From RYN-230 sp036497945 (GTDB lineage Bacteria; Actinomycetota; Actinomycetes; Streptosporangiales; Streptosporangiaceae), in NCBI GenBank assembly GCA_036497945.1, contig DASXIN010000166.1, positions 3,784 to 67,783 of the forward strand: a DNA stretch of 64,000 bases, given 5' to 3'. The translations under genes and the position numbers were made by a program. Below, in pieces: positions 59,838 through 64,000 of the stretch. The stretch's first letter is position 1, and each line of letters begins with the position of its first letter. Under the pieces are notes generated by a model. It worked only from the letters and a program-made list of their open reading frames with translations. It did not search any database and was not told the origin of the DNA.

Positions 59838-61267
59838 GACGACGCTCCGGCGACCGCCGCCGCCTGGCGGCCCGCAGGCACGCCGCGGGGTGATTGGGCC
59901 ATCTCGCGTCGCAGCTCGCGGGCTGCGATAAGTCCGCTTCGCACGGCTCCCTCCATCGTGTCCGGCCACCCGGTATCGGTCCAGGCGCCCGCGAGTACCA
60001 GGCCGGCCAGCCCGGTCCCGGCGGCCGGGCGCCGCTCGGCACACCCGGGAACCTGCCGGAACGTGGCCCGGCGCTCCCTGGTGACGAAGAAATCTATGAT
60101 CTGCGCGTCCCGCGCAGCGGGGAAGAGCTGGGCCATCGCGGGCAGGAAGCGCTCGCGCAGCACCGCGGCCGGGGTGTCCACCACGTCGTCCGCGGCCGAC
60201 ACCGAGATGGCCAGGTACTGGCCGGCGGTGAGCCCGGACGGCCCGGTCCGGTCGAATACCCACTGCACCGGCGAGTCCACCGCGGCCGCGAACGGCAGCC
60301 GGGTGACCCGCCGGTCATAGACGATATGCACGTTGACGATGGGCGAGGCGCCCAGCTCACGCCACTGCTCCGGGCCCGGTCCCGGCCCGGCCGCGCCGGG
60401 CGGCAGCAGCCGGGCGGCCGCCTCCGGCGGCACCGCGAGCAGCACGCCGTCGGCCTCGATAGCCTCCGCCGCAGGCGCGCCCCGGCCGGCCAGTTCGACC
60501 CGGAACCGGCCACCAGGCAGGGGCGTTATTCCGGCGACCTTCGCGCTCAGCCGGACGCCGGCGCCCAGCTCGGCCAGCTTCCGCGCGCCGGCCTGGCCGT
60601 GTAGGTCGCCCAGCGGGATGCCGGGCGTGCCGATGTCGGCCGCGTCCCGGTGGCCGAGTAGCGCGGTCTTGACCACCGTGGCGGCCAGCGCCAGGTTGGC
60701 GTCGTCGCCGTGGATGTTGAGCGCGGACACGGTGAACAGGTCCCAGAGCGCCCGGCGGGCCCGCTGGCTCTGCCCGTGGGCGGCCAGCCAGTCGCCCAGC
60801 CGCTGCCCGTCCAGCGCCGGGTCAGCCGGGTCGAGGAAGCGCATCGGCAGAGCGGCGCGGCTCACCTTCAGCCGCTCGGCGGGCGACAGCAGCCGGTAGC
60901 CGGCCAGCGCCTGGCCCATCTGCAGCGGGCCGGGCAGCGCGGTGCGGCGCAGCCGGGCCTGGCCGCCCGGGCTGAGCACGGTGACGTCGAACCGGTCCTG
61001 CAGCGACACCGAGCCGGTCATGCCGAGCCGGGCGATCAGTTCCCGGTAGGCGGTGCAGCAGCCCAGGAAGACATGCTGCCCGTTGTCCACGATCAGGCCG
61101 TCCCGGCTGAACGAGCAGGTGGCGCCGCCCAGCCGGGGCCGCGCCTCGAGCAGCGTGACCGGCACCCCGGCCTCGCGCAGCGCGATCGCCGCGGTAATCC
61201 CGGCCAGCCCACCGCCAACGACTATTACCTGGCGGCCGGCCGAAGCAGTCCTGGTCTCAGGGCTCAT
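59834..61267 (-). CDS. hpnE: Hydroxysqualene dehydroxylase HpnE
   Basis: 477 residues from ATG 61267, which shares one base with the hpnD stop (TAATG). FAD-binding Rossmann motif VIVVGGGLAGITAAIALREA, then LLEARPRLGGATCSF, and the C-terminal flavin motif LAGAWTDTGWPDTMEGAVRS, as in phytoene-desaturase-like oxidoreductases. HpnE reduces hydroxysqualene to squalene, the third step of the HpnDCE route. Confidence 0.93.
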   Translation of the reverse strand: MSPETRTASAGRQVIVVGGGLAGITAAIALREAGVPVTLLEARPRLGGATCSFSRDGLIVDNGQHVFLGCCTAYRELIARLGMTGSVSLQDRFDVTVLSPGGQARLRRTALPGPLQMGQALAGYRLLSPAERLKVSRAALPMRFLDPADPALDGQRLGDWLAAHGQSQRARRALWDLFTVSALNIHGDDANLALAATVVKTALLGHRDAADIGTPGIPLGDLHGQAGARKLAELGAGVRLSAKVAGITPLPGGRFRVELAGRGAPAAEAIEADGVLLAVPPEAAARLLPPGAAGPGPGPEQWRELGASPIVNVHIVYDRRVTRLPFAAAVDSPVQWVFDRTGPSGLTAGQYLAISVSAADDVVDTPAAVLRERFLPAMAQLFPAARDAQIIDFFVTRERRATFRQVPGCAERRPAAGTGLAGLVLAGAWTDTGWPDTMEGAVRSGLIAARELRREMAQSPRGVPAGRQAAAVAGASS

Positions 61268-62211
61268 TAGTGCGCTCCCGCCCGCAGCGTCGCGCCGGCC
61301 AGCGCCTTGGCCGCGACCGTGGCCTTCTGCCCGGCCGACAGCGAAACCCGGCGGTGCAGCACGGCGTCCGGGCTGGCCGAGATGCTCTGCAGCAGCCGGT
61401 AGTAGATGCCGGCCATGGCGCCGGTGCAGGCCGCGCTGCGCCGGTCCAGCATCGGCATCAGCTGCAGCCCCTGCGCGTACCAGTCGCGGGCCCGGTCCGC
61501 CTCGAACACGACCAGCTCGACCAGCTTGGGGTCGGCGGCCGGCCCGCCTGACCCGCTGCGCCGCAGCTCGGCGCCGAACCGCTTGAAGTCCTCGGCCGGC
61601 AGGTAGACCCGCCCGGTCCCGTAGTCCTCGCGGATGTCCCGCAGGATGTTGGTCAGCTGCAGGGCCACGCCCAGCGCGTCGGCCAGCGGAGCGGCGGTGG
61701 CCACGTCCCGGGTGCCGAACACGCCCAGCGACAGCCGCCCGATGGAGCCCGCCACGCACCGGCAGTACTGGTGCAGGTCGTCGAACGTGGCGTAGCTGGT
61801 GCCCCGCACGTCGGCCTCGCACCCGTCGATGAGCTCGCCGAACGCGGCCAGCGGAATGGGGAACCGGCGGCCCGCGTCAGCCAGGGCGATCAGCACTGGG
61901 TCTTGGTGCAGAGCGTCTTGGTGCAGAGCGTCTTGGTGCAGAGCGTCATCCTGCACCTGGCGGGTGCCGGAGGGCGACTCAGTTTCCGCGGCCAAAGCCA
62001 TTACCTCGGCCCGCGCCTGGCCGAGCGCGGCCAGCTTCTCGTCGGCCGGCAGTGAGCCGTCGCCGATGTCGTCGATGCGCCGGGCGAACGCGTACACCGC
62101 GGATAGCGCGCGCCGCTTGGGCGGCGGCAGCAGCCGGATGCCGTAGGAGAAGTTGCGGGCCTGGGACCGGGTGATCTCCTCACAGTGCCGGTACGCGGCA
62201 GACACGTCCAT
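61267..62211 (-). CDS. hpnD: Presqualene diphosphate synthase HpnD
   Basis: 314 residues from ATG 62211, with GGGAGGTGATC upstream; the stop of hpnC is four bases before it. Squalene/phytoene-synthase motifs: FARRIDDIGDG (first Asp-rich), ILRDIREDYGTGRVYLP (second), with YCRCVAGSIGRLSLGVFG between. It condenses two FPP to presqualene diphosphate. Residues 87-103 (QDDALHQDALHQDALHQD) come from a 15-bp triplicate in a surface loop, likely tolerated. Confidence 0.93.
   Translation of the reverse strand: MDVSAAYRHCEEITRSQARNFSYGIRLLPPPKRRALSAVYAFARRIDDIGDGSLPADEKLAALGQARAEVMALAAETESPSGTRQVQDDALHQDALHQDALHQDPVLIALADAGRRFPIPLAAFGELIDGCEADVRGTSYATFDDLHQYCRCVAGSIGRLSLGVFGTRDVATAAPLADALGVALQLTNILRDIREDYGTGRVYLPAEDFKRFGAELRRSGSGGPAADPKLVELVVFEADRARDWYAQGLQLMPMLDRRSAACTGAMAGIYYRLLQSISASPDAVLHRRVSLSAGQKATVAAKALAGATLRAGAH
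61901..61945. repeat. Three perfect 15-bp tandem repeats in hpnD
   Basis: TCTTGGTGCAGAGCG three times without mismatch, adding HQDAL units in frame between two helices of HpnD. The perfect identity suggests recent slippage expansion; the 15-bp length preserves the frame at any copy number. Confidence 0.85.
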
Positions 62212-62215
62212 CCGA

Positions 62216-63127
62216 TCACCTCCCGGTCGCATAAGCCGTCAGCACTTCCCGTACCAGCCGGCCGCGGCGCGGCTTCGGTGTCGCGCGCAGCACATCGTGC
62301 CCGGCGCCGGCGATGGCCGCGAGAGCGGCCCGGCCACCGGCGACATAACCGGCCACGGCAACCCGGGCCGCGCCGCGCAAATTCCCGATGAGCGGTGCGC
62401 CTTGGTCGAGCAGTTCCCGCGCCCGCCGCACCTGGAACGCCATCAGCTCCCGGACCTGCGGGGATGCGGTAGCGGCGGCCAGATCGGCTTCGCTGACGCC
62501 GAACCGGGCCAGGTCCTCGGCGGGCAGGTAGACCCGGCCGGCCCGGAGATCCTCGGCCACGTCCTGCCAGTGCTCGGCCAGCTGGAGCGCGGTGCACACC
62601 CGGTCGGACAGCACCAGCCGGTCCGGGCTGACCGCGCCGAACACGTACAGCACGATCTGGCCCACCGGGTTGGCGGACAGCTCGCAGTAGCCGACCAGGT
62701 CGCCGAACGTGGCGTACCGGGTGACCACCTGGTCCTGCCGGTTGGCCTGGATCAGGTCGAGGAACGGCTGCTGCGGGACGGCACACTCGGCCAGCACCGG
62801 GGCCAGCGCGCGGACCACGCCGAGCCGGGGCGGCTCGGCGGAATCGGTGCCCTGGAAGCGGTAAAGCCGACCAAGGTCGGCTTCCAGGTCGTCGAGGAGG
62901 CGGGCCCGTTCGCCGGGTGGCGCCTCGTCGCCCATGTCGTCCACCGCGCGCGCGTAGCCGTAGACCGCTTGCAGATGCCGCCGGTACCGGGCAGGCAGCA
63001 GCCGCAACGCAACCGGGAAGTTCTCCCCGGACGCCTTGGCCCCGGCCGCGGCCCCGATCTGCTCAGCGGTCGGCTGGACGGTGGCCGGCCCGGGTGGCTC
63101 GCCCAATCCTGCTACGCCCTTGCTCAC
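62216..63127 (-). CDS. hpnC: Hydroxysqualene synthase HpnC
   Basis: 303 residues from GTG 63127, chosen because CGGAGA precedes it; a TTG farther upstream is less likely. Squalene-synthase-like motifs: YARAVDDMGDEAP (first Asp-rich), EHWQDVAEDLRAGRVYLPAE (second), and FPVALRLLPARYRRHLQAVY at the start, typical of HpnC. It converts presqualene diphosphate to hydroxysqualene. First gene of the operon, so its promoter lies in 63128-63240. Confidence 0.93.
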   Translation of the reverse strand: MSKGVAGLGEPPGPATVQPTAEQIGAAAGAKASGENFPVALRLLPARYRRHLQAVYGYARAVDDMGDEAPPGERARLLDDLEADLGRLYRFQGTDSAEPPRLGVVRALAPVLAECAVPQQPFLDLIQANRQDQVVTRYATFGDLVGYCELSANPVGQIVLYVFGAVSPDRLVLSDRVCTALQLAEHWQDVAEDLRAGRVYLPAEDLARFGVSEADLAAATASPQVRELMAFQVRRARELLDQGAPLIGNLRGAARVAVAGYVAGGRAALAAIAGAGHDVLRATPKPRRGRLVREVLTAYATGR

Positions 63128-63832
63128 AGTAGCTATCTCCGCACACTTGCCATGCAAATGCAAACAATGACATGGGCGTCACCTGACACCGGTGTCGCAG
63201 ATCAGCGGAGCACCGTGGCCTGGTCCCGCACAAGGCACGCCAGAACAGCGCCCCTTCATTATGCACGGCCCCGGCAGCACCCTCACTATCGGGTCGGACC
63301 CGGTTCCTCATAGCACATTGCTCCAGCCATTCGCAACGCGCCGCCACGTGGCTACCGGTGAGTTTTGCGCCGCCATCCACCCAGACCCGTCCCGGCTGAC
63401 GTCATCCCAGCTCAGGTTGGGGATTTGCATTATTGACAGGGTGGTCTGGATATGTTTCGAGTGGGTTACGAACTGGATTCAAATCGTCGATATCCGGATG
63501 CTATCCGCCAGTCGCTTCCCGCTGCATGGGGACGGTTACTGAACGCAATGCCTGGGCGGCCGCCGGGGCCGGCCCGGACCGCGGCGTTGTGCCCGACTGG
63601 CCACACTCGCCGCTGTGCATTAGCTGACGCTAATGTCATATTCAGTTGCTTGCCCCAGGCCGCGTCGCACCCGGCTGGAGCCGGCCCCGGACAATGTTTC
63701 GAAGCCCGCAACTATGCCAGAGCGTCGGCCGGCCCACCACCCCACCCCTCGCCCCCCGCCGCCCGCGCACCCCACAGCCGTTCCGCTCCGCCACCCACCA
63801 GCCCCGCCACCCCTCCCCCGCGGCGGCGCCCG
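63128..63832. other. Non-coding region upstream of the hopanoid operon
   Basis: Should contain the hpn promoter. GACACCGGTGTC at 63185-63196 is a perfect 12-bp palindrome about 58 bases before the hpnC start, and TTTGCATTTGCATGG repeats a heptamer next to it. Between about 63415 and 63530 the DNA is less GC-rich and includes TTGACA (63433-63438). No protein gene is supported. Confidence 0.45.
63185..63196. promoter_or_regulatory. Palindrome upstream of hpnC
   Basis: GACACCGGTGTC is a perfect inverted repeat in the expected promoter of the operon, a candidate operator. The cognate regulator is not visible. Confidence 0.3.
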
Positions 63833-63894
63833 ACCAATACAACGCGGTGACTTATGCCCCACCCGCGGGGCATAAGTCACCGCGTTGTATTGGT
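63833..63894. terminator. Perfect 28-bp-arm hairpin
   Basis: ACCAATACAACGCGGTGACT... forms 28 uninterrupted pairs with its mate around ACCCGC. Its inner 17 bases repeat those of the hairpin at 42558-42603 with one change on each arm. It may terminate a leftward transcript entering from beyond the window; no gene inside the window needs it. Confidence 0.5.
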
Positions 63895-64000
63895 TACTGG
63901 CCCGTAGCGTCGGGGCGGGCCGCCGGGTGCCGGGCAGGCCCGGCTGAGCTTGGCAAACTTACCCGCGGGTCAACTGGCCAGTAACAGCCGCCAGCGGCCG

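Noticed and set aside
63192..63627. Protein genes in the last 0.9 kb
   Set aside because: Open frames of 60-116 codons lack ribosome binding sites and recognisable sequence; the region better fits promoter and intergenic DNA.

Overview
The window is very GC-rich chromosomal DNA from an actinobacterium. The evidence is dense high-GC coding, many GTG and TTG starts, ATGA/GTGA stop-start overlaps, a mycothiol-dependent isomerase family gene, an ECF41-type sigma factor, a SpoIIE-type phosphatase fused to an anti-sigma-like kinase domain, and a complete actinobacterial-style hopanoid operon. A spore-forming or soil-type actinomycete fits best. I cannot name a genus from sequence alone.

Layout. 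0-8 kb is a patchy, partly decayed region. It holds the start of a secreted GH54 arabinofuranosidase running off the left edge, tRNA-Pro(TGG), tRNA-Gly(TCC), and the remnant of an integrative element bounded by a 49-bp duplication of the tRNA-Gly 3' end. Inside that remnant are a truncated tyrosine integrase and a large secreted repeat protein. A second large secreted protein follows. 8-24 kb is a mosaic of small stand-alone genes (SRPBCC, GNAT, alpha/beta hydrolases, ECF41 sigma factor with YceI and SnoaL genes, ankyrin protein, CDF metal exporter, DedA protein) mixed with broken genes: globin tail, aromatic hydroxylase tail, a methyltransferase head and a frameshifted maleylpyruvate-isomerase-like gene.

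24-42 kb is an amino-sugar or beta-glycoside utilisation locus built around a divergent promoter with a 9-bp-arm palindrome (29970-29992). Leftward are a PfkB kinase, a GH4 glycosidase, a ROK repressor, a polysaccharide deacetylase with an unusual N-terminal domain, and an SDR. Rightward are a ROK sugar kinase, a family 5 lipoprotein binding protein, an oligopeptide/oligosaccharide ABC transporter (two permeases, two ATPases), a second GH4 enzyme and an N-acetylglucosamine-kinase-like protein. A D-aminoacylase operon with an ArsR regulator converges on it. Together they look like import of an N-acetylated or de-N-acetylated oligosaccharide, hydrolysis by GH4 enzymes and phosphorylation by three different kinases; the substrate is inferred.

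42-47.6 kb holds hpnB (hopene-associated glycosyltransferase), a flotillin/NfeD-like pair, a candidate structured RNA ending in an intrinsic terminator, and a ribokinase. 47.8-54 kb holds a PAS/GAF/PP2C/HATPase regulator, a MacB-like ABC exporter whose two genes are joined by tandem mini-ORFs, and a GT-C membrane glycosyltransferase. 54.2-63.1 kb is the hopanoid operon on the minus strand in the order hpnC-hpnD-hpnE-polyprenyl synthase-shc-(hpnG::ispH fusion)-hpnH; most junctions are translationally coupled. The last 0.87 kb has no convincing gene but carries a perfect 28-bp-arm hairpin.

Two genome-scale repeat types stand out. One is an approximately 70-bp two-hairpin element present in six full or partial copies, several inside reading frames. 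The other is long near-perfect intergenic hairpins with 6-nt loops, two of which share the same core.
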